DNA from: RYN-230 sp963717125
GTDB lineage: Bacteria; Actinomycetota; Actinomycetes; Streptosporangiales; Streptosporangiaceae
Direction of reading: 5' to 3'
NCBI GenBank assembly: GCA_963717125.1
Contig: CAVQVG010000020.1
Coordinates: forward strand, 124,001-188,000
Length of the DNA: 64,000 bases
Shown here: positions 26,616 through 35,015 of the stretch, one piece after another
Numbering within the stretch: position 1 is the first letter of the stretch
Layout: every line of letters starts with the position of its first letter
Notes under the pieces: generated by a model
Database searches by the model: none
Seen by the model: only the letters and a program-made list of their open reading frames with translations
Told to the model about the DNA's origin: nothing
Translations under genes and position numbers: made by a program

Positions 26616-27853
26616 CCCGGCCGTGCGCACCGGGCGGGAGTTCTTCACCACCCGGACGGTGGCCGAGGCGCTGACCGGGTTCCGCCCGGCCCGGCGCACA
26701 CCCGCCGAAACGGTGCCGCTCAGCGGCGGCCCTGCACCGGGTGCCGGCCCGGCCGGTCACCGCGCCGCACGCGCTGCCCGGCTTCGCCCGGTCCACGGTT
26801 GACGGGTACGCGGTGCGGGCCGCCGACACCTACGGCGTGTCCGAGGGGCTGCCCGGCTACCTCCAGGTGGCCGGGGCCGTGCTGATGGGCGCCGAGCCGG
26901 ACGTCACGGTCGGCCCCGGCACGGTGGCCAGCATGCCCACCGGTGGGGTGCTGCCCCGCGGCGCGGACGCCGTCGTGATGATCGAGTACACCCAGGAGGC
27001 CATGCCGGGCACGATCGAGGTGGTCCGGCCGGTCGCGCCGGGCGACGGCGTGGTCCGGGCCGATGAGGACGCCGCCCCCGGCGCCGAACTGGTCCCCGCG
27101 GGCCTGCCGCTGCGCGCCCAGGATCTCGGCATGCTGGCCGCGGCCGGGGTCACCGAGGTGGCCGTGCACACCAGGCCGCGGGTGACCGTGCTGTCCACCG
27201 GCGATGAGGTGGTCCCGCCGGACACCACGGCGCTCCGCCCCGGCCAGGTGCGGGACGCGACCGCGGTGGCGCTGGCCGGCCTGGTGACCGAGGCGGGCGG
27301 CGAGCCGGTGCCGGGCGGCATCGTGCCCGACGACGCCGCCGCCCTGGAGTCGGCCGTGCGCGCCGCGCTGGCCAGCAGCGACCTCATCGTGATCTCGGCC
27401 GGCTCGTCGGTCGGCGCGCGGGACGAGACGGCGGGCGTGGTCCGCGGCCTGGGGCCGCCCGGGATCTGGTGCCACGGCCTGGCCATCCGGCCCGGCAAGC
27501 CCACCCTGCTGGCCGAGTGCGGCGGCGTGCCGATCGTCGGGCTGCCCGGCAACCCGCGGTCCGCGCTGGTCGTCTTCCGGCTGCTGGGCGTCCCGCTGGT
27601 GCGCCTGGTCGGCGGCTGCACCACGCCGCCACCGGAGCCGGCCGTGCGCGCCCGGCTGGCCCGTGACCTGGCCTCGGCCACCGGCCGGCTGGACGTGGTC
27701 CAGGTCCGGGTCCGGGACGGCGTGGCCACCCCGGTGTTCGGCCTGTCCGCGCTGCTGTCCGTGCTCACCGCGGCCGACGGGTTCGTGGTCGTGCCCGAGG
27801 AGGCCACCGGTCTCGACGCTGGCGCCGAGGTCGAGGTCACCTTGTATCGTTAG
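26602..27853 (+). pseudogene. moeA: moeA (molybdopterin molybdenumtransferase) with an apparent single-base frameshift
   Basis: The N-terminal MoeA sequence 'EFFTTRTVAEALTGFRPARR' and 'PAETVPL' is encoded from 26602 (or GTG 26623). The rest, from '(A)ALHRVPARPVTAPHALPGF' on, lies in the +1 frame and ends at 27853. Skipping one base near 26722 restores a continuous family sequence, including 'STVDGYAVRAADT', 'LPRGADAVVM', 'VLSTGDEV', 'SAGSSVGARD' and 'VGLPGNPRSAL'. The downstream part could start at GTG 26741 but would lack about 45 residues of domain I. It would insert Mo or W into adenylylated molybdopterin. It is either a real mutation or a sequencing error; the intact reading elsewhere argues for recent change or error. 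Confidence 0.7.
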
Positions 27854-27861
27854 CGGCAGCC

Positions 27862-29772
27862 ATGGCTGACAGTCCTTTCATCCGCGACGTGCCTGCCGCC
27901 CGCGCGCTGGACGCCTGGCGCGGTGCCCGGGACGCTGCGGGCTGCCCGGCCCGGCTGCCCGCCATCCGGGTCCCGGTGCAGGACGCGGCCGGCCTGGTCA
28001 CCGCCGAGCCGGTATGGGCCACCCGCTCGTCACCGCCGTTCGACGCGGCCGGCATGGACGGCATCGCGGTCCGCGCCGCGGACACCATCGGGGCCAGCGA
28101 GACCACCCCGGTGCTGCTGCCGCCGGGCAGCTACGACGTGGTGGACACCGGCGACCCGATGCCCGACGGGCGCGACGCGGTGGTCATGCGCGAGCACGTG
28201 CACTACCAGGGTGACGCCGCTGAACTGCGCGCGGCCGCCCCGCCCTACCAGCACGTCCGGTCGATCGGCGAGGACGTGAGCGCCGCCGAACTGCTGCTCC
28301 CCGAGGGGCACCGGCTGCGCGCCGCGGATCTCGCCGCCGCGGCCGCCGCGGGCGCGACCCACCTCGTGGTCCGGCGCCGCCCGGTGGTCACCATCCTGCC
28401 CACCGGGGACGAGGTCCGGCCCATCGGCACGGCCATCGCGGCCGGCGAGATCATCGACACCAACTCGCTCATGCTGGCCACCCAGGCCCGCGAGGCCGGC
28501 TGCGAGGCGACCTGCCTGCCCATCGAACCGGACGTGCCGGACCGCATCGCCGACGCGGTCACCGCCGCGGCCGCCGACTGTGACCTGCTGATCATCGTGG
28601 CCGGGTCCAGTGCTGGCCGGGACGACTACACCGCCCGGGTGGTGGCCGAGCGCGGCACCCTGGCCGTGCACGGGGTCGCGGTCCGGCCCGGGCACCCGGT
28701 CGTGCTGGGCACCGTCGGGCACACCCCGGTGCTCGGCGCCCCGGGTTACCCCGTGTCCGCCGCCCTTACCTTCGACATCTTCGCCGAGCCACTGCTGGCC
28801 GAACTGTCCGGAGCGCCGCCGCGCCAGCGGCCGCGGACCACGGCCCGGCTGGCCCGCAAGCTCGCCTCCCCGCTCGGCATGGACGACTGGGTCCGGGTCC
28901 GGCTCGGCGTGGTCGGCGGCACCATGGTCGCCACCCCGCTGCCGCGCGGCGCCGGGGTGCTCACCTCGCTGGTCCGTGCGGACGGCCTGCTCGTCGTGCC
29001 AGCTGGCCAGGAGGGCCATCACCCGGGCGAGCAGGTCCAGATCGAACTGCTCCGCGGCCTGGACGAGATCTCCCGGACCATCGTGGCCATCGGCTCGCAC
29101 GACCTGGTCCTGGACCTGGCCGCGTCCGCGCTGCGCGCCGAGGACCCGCTGGTCACCCTGGCTTCGTCCAACGTCGGCTCGCTGGGCGGCCTGGTCGCGC
29201 TCCGCGACGGGCTGTGCCACCTGGCCGGATCCCACCTGCTGGACCCCGCCACCGGCGAGTACACGCTGCCCTACGTGGACCGCATCCTCGGCGCCACCGA
29301 GGTCGCCGTGGTCCGGCTGCTGCACCGTGATCAGGGCCTGATGGTCGCGGCCGGCAACCCGCTCGGCCTGGGCGGGATCGACGACCTCACCCGGCCCGGG
29401 GTCCGCTACATCAACCGCCAGCGCGGCGCGGGCACCCGGGTGCTGCTCGACTACGAGCTGGGCCGCCGGGACATCAGCCCGGACGCGATCGACGGTTACG
29501 CCCGCGAAGAGCCCACCCATCTGGCCGTGGCCGCGGCCATCACCGCCGGACGCGGCGATGCCGGGCTGGGCATCATGTCCGCCGCCCGGGCGCTCGGCCT
29601 GGGTTTCGTCCCGGTCACCCGCGAGCCGTACGACCTGGTGGTGGCGGCGGGTGCGCTGGACGGCCCGCTGCTGGCCCCGCTGTGGGCCCTGCTCCGCTCG
29701 GACCGGTTCCAGGCCGCGGTCACCGACCTGGGCGGCTACTCCACCAAGGAGATGGGCCGCCGTATCCGCTGA
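27862..29772 (+). CDS. MoeA-PBP fusion: molybdopterin metal insertase with periplasmic-binding-protein-like domain
   Basis: Residues 1 to about 395 are MoeA: 'FDAAGMDGIAVRAADT', 'TGDPMPDGRDAVVMREHV', 'VTILPTGDEVRPIG', 'IIVAGSSAGRDDYT' and 'GAPGYPVSAALTFDIF'. Residues about 405-636 form a TupA/ModA-like PBP domain: 'VAIGSHDLVLDLAASAL', 'SSNVGSLGGLVAL', 'INRQRGAGTRVLLDYEL' and 'LGFVPVTREPYDLVV'. No signal peptide is present, so the PBP part is cytoplasmic and may sense or hand over molybdate/tungstate or a pterin. Such fusions are known in clostridia and archaea. It starts 8 bases after the first moeA; two MoeA copies fit the need to load Mo and W into different enzymes. Confidence 0.88.
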   Translation: MADSPFIRDVPAARALDAWRGARDAAGCPARLPAIRVPVQDAAGLVTAEPVWATRSSPPFDAAGMDGIAVRAADTIGASETTPVLLPPGSYDVVDTGDPMPDGRDAVVMREHVHYQGDAAELRAAAPPYQHVRSIGEDVSAAELLLPEGHRLRAADLAAAAAAGATHLVVRRRPVVTILPTGDEVRPIGTAIAAGEIIDTNSLMLATQAREAGCEATCLPIEPDVPDRIADAVTAAAADCDLLIIVAGSSAGRDDYTARVVAERGTLAVHGVAVRPGHPVVLGTVGHTPVLGAPGYPVSAALTFDIFAEPLLAELSGAPPRQRPRTTARLARKLASPLGMDDWVRVRLGVVGGTMVATPLPRGAGVLTSLVRADGLLVVPAGQEGHHPGEQVQIELLRGLDEISRTIVAIGSHDLVLDLAASALRAEDPLVTLASSNVGSLGGLVALRDGLCHLAGSHLLDPATGEYTLPYVDRILGATEVAVVRLLHRDQGLMVAAGNPLGLGGIDDLTRPGVRYINRQRGAGTRVLLDYELGRRDISPDAIDGYAREEPTHLAVAAAITAGRGDAGLGIMSAARALGLGFVPVTREPYDLVVAAGALDGPLLAPLWALLRSDRFQAAVTDLGGYSTKEMGRRIR

Positions 29773-29777
29773 CGCGG

Positions 29778-29812
29778 ACCGCCCCGCCAGCCGGTACGGC
29801 TGGCGGGGCGGT
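29778..29812. terminator. Bidirectional terminator, perfect 16-bp stem
   Basis: Arms 29778-29793 and 29797-29812 are perfectly complementary around the loop GTA. It lies 5 bases after the MoeA-PBP stop and 15 bases from the stop of the convergent membrane-protein gene, so it can end both transcripts. It marks the right end of the AOR/FDH operon. Confidence 0.88.
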
Positions 29813-29827
29813 GGTGCCGCTCGGTGC

Positions 29828-30364
29828 TTACCGGTGGGCGGGCACCGGGATGGCAGGCTGGCCGGCCCGGCGGGTGGTGGCCCGGCGGGCCCGGGCGGCC
29901 AGCGCGCCGGTGCGGGCCAGCAGCATGGCCACCGACAGGAAGATCAGGCCGTCGGTCAGCGCGTTCACGGTGACCTGGTTGGTGATCATCCAGTGGCCCA
30001 GCTGCGCACCGAACAGGTGGGTGGAGCCGTAGGCGAAGAAGATCCGGCCGCCGACCACGGCCACCCAGACCAGCGCGTACGGGAGCCCAGCCCAGGTACT
30101 GACCGTGCCGCTCTGCGCGTCGCGGGAGACCCGCATCAGCGCGGCGGCCAGCACGCCCAGGGCCAGCCCGGCCGCGACGGCGGTGACCTCCAGGACCAGG
30201 CCGTTGCCGGACGTGGCCACGCCCTTGAAGAAGAACGGGACGATCACCGCGGCGGCGATGAACGGGCGGATCAGCCGGAGCGGCGTGACCTTGCGGTGAC
30301 CCAGGTCGGAGATCAGCACCACGACGAGGATGATGAGGTTGGGGAGCAAAACGCTGGCGGTCAT
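29828..30364 (-). CDS. Small integral membrane protein, function unknown
   Basis: A 178-residue protein with five hydrophobic segments (about residues 5-20, 30-50, 58-78, 94-112 and 128-152) and a basic C-terminal tail. I recognise no diagnostic motif; the pattern 'LRLIRPFIAAAVIVPFFF' recalls small multi-pass proteins of unknown function in actinobacteria. It converges on the MoeA-PBP gene and is divergent from the histidine kinase gene across a 185-base gap that would hold both promoters. Confidence 0.65.
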   Translation of the reverse strand: MTASVLLPNLIILVVVLISDLGHRKVTPLRLIRPFIAAAVIVPFFFKGVATSGNGLVLEVTAVAAGLALGVLAAALMRVSRDAQSGTVSTWAGLPYALVWVAVVGGRIFFAYGSTHLFGAQLGHWMITNQVTVNALTDGLIFLSVAMLLARTGALAARARRATTRRAGQPAIPVPAHR

Positions 30365-30549
30365 CTGAAGCTCCTAGCTGAAGCCGGGTGGCGTGGTTCG
30401 TTACGCCAGCAACGCTAGGCAGCCGGGCCCTCCCGGCGCGTCGGCCTGCGGCTTGAGTCCGGGTCCAGCCAGGGTGGAGACGGTCACCTCCACCCAACGT
30501 CAACCCGCGCGCCGATGCCCGCCGTGGGCTGGCCGGATACGTTTAATTC

Positions 30550-31743
30550 GTGCTTCGCTCCCTGTTTGCCGACCGGAATCTGGCCGTCACCCCCGGCGCG
30601 CTCGACGTGTCGCCGATCCTGATCGCGGTCCGCAGCATCGTCCTGGCGCTGGTGCTGGTCACGGTGCCACTGGGCGAACCCCACCCGGGCGAGGGCGCGA
30701 AGGGCACGGCGCTGGCCGTTGCCCTCGGTGTCTGCGTGGTCAGCGGGGCGGTCTGGTTCCTCGCCCGGGGCCGGGAGCGCGTAACCGTCGCGACCCTGGC
30801 CGTGCTGGGGGTAGCCGGTGGCGCGCTCGCCGGGCTGTCCCCGCTCAGTACGGGCCTCGCCGTCGGGTGTGTGGTCACCGCCACCGTAGGCGCCCGGCTG
30901 AACACCGAGATATCGATGGCCATCACCGCGGCCACGGTGGCCTCGTTCCTGGCCGCGGGGCTGGCCACTGGGGCGCCGGCCGAGGCGCTGCTCGGCTACC
31001 CGCTTACGTACATCGGGCTGTGGGCGCTCGGCCTGACCCGGCACTCCTACTTGCTCCGGGCCGAACTGGCCGAGCAGACGCTGGCCGAGACCCGCCGGGC
31101 CCGCGAGGCCGAGACCCAGGCCGCCGCGCTGGCCGAACGGGCCCGGATCGCCCGCGAGATCCACGACGTGCTGGCCCACTCGCTGGCCGCCGTGTCGGTC
31201 AACCTGGAGGCCGCGGATGGGCTGCTGGGTACGCTGCCCGCCGGGAGCCCGGAACTGGCCAAGGCGATCGAGTGCATCGGCCGGGCCAGCGTGTTCACCC
31301 GGGAAGGCCTGGCCGACGCGCGCCGGGCCATCCTCGCCCTGCGGGACGACGCGGCGCCGCTGTCCGAACAACTGTCCGAGCTGGTCAAGGAGCATGGCGC
31401 CGGCGATGACAGGCCGGTGGACTGCACCGTTACCGGCTCGCCGCGGCCGGTCGCCGCCGAGGTCAGCCTGGCCGTCTACCGGACCGCCCAGGAGGCGCTG
31501 ACCAACGCGCGCAAGCACGCGCCCGGGCAGCCGGTCCGGCTCCGTCTGGACTACTCCCCCGCGGATATCGCGCTGCAGGTCGTGAACCCGCTCCCGACCT
31601 TCCTTGCCGAACGCCCGCTGGCCGCGACTGGGGCTGGCTACGGACTCACCGGCCTGCGGGAGCGGGCCGCCCTCGGCGGCGGCACGCTAACCGCCGGGCC
31701 GGCCGACGGGCAGTGGCGGGTAAGCCTGAGAATTCCGGCATGA
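30550..31743 (+). CDS. Sensor histidine kinase, NarX/DesK-like (HisKA_3)
   Basis: Starts at GTG 30550, 397 residues. Four to five membrane spans (about 25-165) form the sensor; no extracytoplasmic domain of note. The phospho-accepting His is in 'AREIHDVLAHSL' (about residue 205), followed by an ATPase with N-box 'EALTNARKHAPG' and G-box 'GYGLTGLRERAALGGG'. Its stop overlaps the start of the response-regulator gene by four bases, so the two form a classical pair. The signal is unknown. Confidence 0.9.
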   Translation: MLRSLFADRNLAVTPGALDVSPILIAVRSIVLALVLVTVPLGEPHPGEGAKGTALAVALGVCVVSGAVWFLARGRERVTVATLAVLGVAGGALAGLSPLSTGLAVGCVVTATVGARLNTEISMAITAATVASFLAAGLATGAPAEALLGYPLTYIGLWALGLTRHSYLLRAELAEQTLAETRRAREAETQAAALAERARIAREIHDVLAHSLAAVSVNLEAADGLLGTLPAGSPELAKAIECIGRASVFTREGLADARRAILALRDDAAPLSEQLSELVKEHGAGDDRPVDCTVTGSPRPVAAEVSLAVYRTAQEALTNARKHAPGQPVRLRLDYSPADIALQVVNPLPTFLAERPLAATGAGYGLTGLRERAALGGGTLTAGPADGQWRVSLRIPA

Positions 31744-32438
31744 GCCCGGAAGATTCCGCCGCCGAAACGGTCAGCGTCGTCATCGCGGACGACCAGTCCG
31801 CGGTCCGCGAAGGCCTGGTGCTGCTGCTTGGCACGCTGCCCGGCATCGTCGTGGCCGGTGAGGCCGCGGATGGCGACGCCGCGGTCGATCTGGTCGCGGC
31901 CGTGCGTCCGCAGGTCGCGCTCATGGATCTGAACATGCCGGGTTGTGACGGGGTGGCCGCGACCCGGCGGATCACGGCCGATCATCCGGGTACCCGGGTC
32001 GTCGTGCTGACCACGTACGCGGACGACGAGTCGATCATCGGCGCGCTGCAGGCCGGGGCGCTTGGCTACCTGACCAAGGACGCGGCCCGGGCCGAGATCG
32101 GCCGCGCCGTGCTGGCCGCCGCGGCCGGGCAGGCCGTGCTCGACCCGGGGGTGCAGCAGCGGCTGCTGTCGGCCGCGGCGCGTGCGCCGGAGCCGTCCGG
32201 GTCCGGGTCCGGGCCGTCGGATTCGCCGGGCGGGGACGGTGAGCTGACCCCTCGCGAAGCGGAGGTGCTCCGGCTGATCGCGGCCGGCCAGTCCAACCGG
32301 GAGATCGCCCGGTCGCTGTTCGTCAGCGAAGCCACCGTCAAGACCCACGTGAACCGGATCTTCGCCAAGACGGGGTCGCGGGACCGGGCCCAGGCCATGC
32401 GCTACGCCTACACCCACGGCTACGCCGAGCCGACCTGA
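31740..32438 (+). CDS. NarL/FixJ-family response regulator
   Basis: The ATG at 31740 overlaps the kinase stop (ATGA); an upstream start at 31713 is less likely. The 232-residue product has a receiver domain (about 10-130) with acidic pocket 'IADDQSAVREG', phospho-acceptor Asp in 'ALMDLNMPG' and Lys in 'YLTKDA', then a Ser/Gly/Pro linker and a LuxR-type HTH ('LTPREAEVLRLIAAGQSNREIA', about 168-225). It would bind DNA when phosphorylated by the partner kinase. No recognisable target site was identified. Confidence 0.92.
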   Translation: MSPEDSAAETVSVVIADDQSAVREGLVLLLGTLPGIVVAGEAADGDAAVDLVAAVRPQVALMDLNMPGCDGVAATRRITADHPGTRVVVLTTYADDESIIGALQAGALGYLTKDAARAEIGRAVLAAAAGQAVLDPGVQQRLLSAAARAPEPSGSGSGPSDSPGGDGELTPREAEVLRLIAAGQSNREIARSLFVSEATVKTHVNRIFAKTGSRDRAQAMRYAYTHGYAEPT

Positions 32439-32460
32439 CCGACCCACCGACGGTGCCGGG

Positions 32461-33189
32461 CTACTGGTGCAGCAGGGTCTTGAGGGTCCGTGCGTTCCGC
32501 ACGGCATTCGCGTTGCCGTCGTTGTTGAAGTAGACGAACACGTCTTTGCCTGCCGCGTTCCATTCCTGTATCCGGTCAGCCCACCACGTCAGGTCGGTAT
32601 CGCTGTAGGAACCTGCGTACAGGTGATGGTGATCTGGGCCGTGCATTCGCACGTAGGCGAAGTCGGTGGTGACTCGCAGTATGCACGGCAGCTTCGCACC
32701 GCTCATCACGCAATAAGCGGCGTCATGCGCTTCCAGCAGCGCGAAGACTTCCGCGCAATGCCAGCTGGGATGGCGGAATTCGGCGGTGAGCCGTATCCAG
32801 TTGGGGACCATCCGGAGGAAATAGCCGAGCCGCGCATCGTCGCGTGCTTGTGAGGGCGCGAGCTGGACCAGCAGCACCGCTCGCTTGTCGCCCAGCTCGT
32901 GCCAGCCCGCGCCGATGCGCTCGATCCACACCTCCGGTGCGTACAGTCTGCGCCCGTGGGTCAGCCCCCGCGGTGCCTTGACCGACAACCGGAAGCTGTC
33001 CGGCAATTTCCGCCGCCAGCTGCTGAACGCCGCTGGCCGGGGCCAGCGGTAGAAGCTGCTGTTGAGTTCAGCCGTGCCGAAGGCGGCCGCGTAGCGCGCC
33101 AGCCGGTCACCGGCCGGGTGCCCAGGAGCGTATAGCTCGGGCGCCCAGTGGTCATAACTCCAGCCAGAAGTCCCGATCCTTATAACCAC
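32461..33189 (-). CDS. DUF72 (YecE-family) protein
   Basis: A 242-residue TIM-barrel-like protein starting at GTG 33189, with 'IRIGTSGWSYDHW', 'ELNSSFYRWP', 'VKAPRGLTHGRRL', 'TAEFRHPSWH' and 'VFVYFNNDGNANAVRNA', the family's conserved segments. The biochemical role is not established. It follows the small gene at 33205-33579 by 15 bases on the same strand. The sequence looks lower in GC with weaker codon bias than the flanking core genes. Confidence 0.88.
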   Translation of the reverse strand: MVIRIGTSGWSYDHWAPELYAPGHPAGDRLARYAAAFGTAELNSSFYRWPRPAAFSSWRRKLPDSFRLSVKAPRGLTHGRRLYAPEVWIERIGAGWHELGDKRAVLLVQLAPSQARDDARLGYFLRMVPNWIRLTAEFRHPSWHCAEVFALLEAHDAAYCVMSGAKLPCILRVTTDFAYVRMHGPDHHHLYAGSYSDTDLTWWADRIQEWNAAGKDVFVYFNNDGNANAVRNARTLKTLLHQ

Positions 33190-33204
33190 GGCGGCCTGCA
33201 GTGC

Positions 33205-33579
33205 TCACGGTGCGGACGTTTCACCCGGCTCCTGGCCGGATCCGGGTTCGCTGTCCGTTGGTATTTTCCCGTCCACCAGCGCGGTAGAGCCGGCCGGGCG
33301 GGTGGTCGTGTCATCGGTCCGCTCCCGCAGGCGCTCCAGCGATTCACCGTCACCGAGCGGGACAGTGGCCTCCAAGTGCCCGCTCGCCTGCACCTCGGGC
33401 AGATCCATCACGGCATCGACCAGGCTCGCCCGCCTGCCCGGGGCAATATGCCCGGCTGCCGCGTGCAGCGATGCCTGCGCCGTTCCGTCGGGTTCCGGCG
33501 ACGTTGTCACCTCCGCAGCAGCGACCGTTTGATCACCGCTCTTGATTTCGACGTGCCGGGGTGTACTGGGCTCGGTCAT
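33205..33579 (-). CDS. Small conserved actinobacterial protein, function unknown
   Basis: 124 residues; the ATG at 33579 has AGGAGG 6 bases upstream, which decides the strand and start. 'RRASLVDAVMDLPEVQASGHLEATVPLGDGE' looks like a conserved core, flanked by disordered Pro/Glu/Thr-rich ends. No membrane segment or catalytic motif is seen. It is probably co-transcribed with the DUF72 gene downstream. Confidence 0.7.
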   Translation of the reverse strand: MTEPSTPRHVEIKSGDQTVAAAEVTTSPEPDGTAQASLHAAAGHIAPGRRASLVDAVMDLPEVQASGHLEATVPLGDGESLERLRERTDDTTTRPAGSTALVDGKIPTDSEPGSGQEPGETSAP

Positions 33580-33846
33580 GGATGCCTCCTGGGGAATCGC
33601 CTGCCCGTCCCGTCCGGCATGAAACGGCTCCGGTCAAATCGGGGCGAGCGCTACCCCGGCGGCGTCCGCCGTGCAAGCGGTAACTACTCAGGTTGGGCTC
33701 GTGCTCGTGCGCCGTATCGGTGGCACCATCATCTGGTGTCTCCGGCATCTGGTGTCTCCGGGCCGTGCGTGCCGGACCGGCGGTCTCCCCGCCGGATGGC
33801 GCGGCGGATGGTCGCCCCCAGTACCGAGCTCAGGAGGTGGCGCACC

Positions 33847-34605
33847 TTGGAAAACGGTGACCGGCCCATCACGATCATCACCGGCGGCAGCCGCGGTATC
33901 GGGGCGGCCACCGCCATTCAGCTAGCCCAGGCTGGCCACGACCTCACCCTCGCCTACCGGGAAGACGATAGCGCAGCGCGGCAGACCGCCGCCCGGGCAC
34001 AGGCTGCCGGAGCCCGATGCGTCCTGGCCAAGGTGGATATCACCCGCCAGGACGACGTGGAGCGGCTGTTCTCCATCACGGCCAGCCAGGCGGGCATGGT
34101 GACCGGCCTGGTGAACAACGCCGGCGTCACGGCTCACATCGGCGATCTTGCCGACACTCCCGTCGAGGTGATACGCCACGTCATCGACGTCAATCTGCTC
34201 GGCGCGATCCTCTGCGCCCGGCAGGCCAGCAAGGTCATGTCAGTCCATCGCGGAGGACAAGGCGGAGCCATCGTCAACATCTCGTCCGCAGGAGCCACAC
34301 TCGGCTCCCCGCATGAGTACGTCCACTACGCGGCCGCCAAGGCGGCGGTCGAGGCACTCACCATCGGCCTGGCCAAGGAACTCGCCAATGACCAGATCCG
34401 CGTCAACGCGGTGGCTCCCGGCACGATCCGCACCACCATCCATGCGGCTGCCGGAGACCCCGGCCGTCCTGACCGCGTCGCCAGGAACATACCGCTGGGC
34501 CGGGCCGGTGAACCCGGTGAGATTGCCCCGGCCATCGCCTGGCTGCTCGGCCCGGAAGCCTCATACGTAACCGGCGCGGTGCTCCGAGTTGCGGGAGGCC
34601 TATAG
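33847..34605 (+). CDS. Short-chain dehydrogenase/reductase, FabG-like
   Basis: I start this at TTG 33847 because AGGAGG (33832-33837) sits 9 bases upstream and the Rossmann fold begins at once. The 252 residues show the NAD(P) loop TGGSRGIGAA, 'NNAGVTAHIG', catalytic Ser in 'NISSAGA', catalytic Tyr-Lys in YAAAK and the C-terminal 'YVTGAVLRVAGGL'. It would oxidise or reduce a hydroxyl/keto group; the Arg or Asp cofactor discriminator is not clear enough to choose NAD or NADP. It stands alone and ends at a short hairpin. Confidence 0.88.
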   Translation: MENGDRPITIITGGSRGIGAATAIQLAQAGHDLTLAYREDDSAARQTAARAQAAGARCVLAKVDITRQDDVERLFSITASQAGMVTGLVNNAGVTAHIGDLADTPVEVIRHVIDVNLLGAILCARQASKVMSVHRGGQGGAIVNISSAGATLGSPHEYVHYAAAKAAVEALTIGLAKELANDQIRVNAVAPGTIRTTIHAAAGDPGRPDRVARNIPLGRAGEPGEIAPAIAWLLGPEASYVTGAVLRVAGGL

Positions 34606-34606
34606 A

Positions 34607-34621
34607 GCCTCCTTCGGAGGC
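34607..34621 (+). terminator. Short GC hairpin just after the SDR stop
   Basis: GCCTCC-TTC-GGAGGC forms a perfect 6-bp stem starting two bases after the SDR stop codon. It probably terminates that transcript; no U-run follows. Confidence 0.5.
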
Positions 34622-34623
34622 AC

Positions 34624-34792
34624 TACCGGCCGGCCGGTCCGGCCGTCTTGTACACGTGAACCCGCGGCGCAGATAGTTGCCCAGCGCGTGAGGGTGGTCC
34701 GAACTCGACGTGTGCAGCCAGAGCCGTCGGGCGGCCGGGGCCTCTTGCCAGGCAAGCCGGGCGGTGAGGGTGAGAAATGTACCGCCGAGCCC
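34624..34792 (-). pseudogene. Remnant of a GNAT acetyltransferase
   Basis: On the minus strand a stretch of about 56 codons reads 'AARRLWLHTSSSDHPHALGNY' followed by 'LRRGFTCTRRPD', which is the acetyl-CoA-binding C-terminal half of a GNAT protein of the type 'WLHTSSLDHPxALxNYxxRGF'. There is no start, N-terminal half or proper stop in that frame, and the sequence runs on into unrelated residues. The rest of the gap from 34606 to 35015 holds no gene that I can support. Confidence 0.6.
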
Positions 34793-34948
34793 CTTTGCTG
34801 ACCTGTCCCGGGACCAGGCCAGCCAGCTGCGAATGCGGGCACAATCCAGCGTGCATGACATAACGACACACCAAATCGTAAGGCTATGGTCCACCTCGAT
34901 CACGTGACAGCGAGGGGTCAACTACATCCGCCGTCAACCAGGAGATTC

Positions 34949-34966
34949 TGTACAAGTTCTCGTACA
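34949..34966. promoter_or_regulatory. Possible operator, TGTAC-N8-GTACA dyad
   Basis: A 5-base inverted repeat with an 8-base spacer in an AT-richer stretch between the GNAT remnant and the methyltransferase gene. It lies at the 3' side of the nearby genes, so a regulatory role is doubtful. Confidence 0.2.
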
Positions 34967-35015
34967 TCATTTGTAAGAAGGGCTGGTTGGCCGTTGACAG
35001 GCCGGTCCCTGGAAC

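Noticed and set aside
33148..33846. N-terminal 233-codon extension of the SDR gene
   Set aside because: It overlaps a better-supported minus-strand gene, lacks protein character, and a strong ribosome site decides the TTG at 33847.
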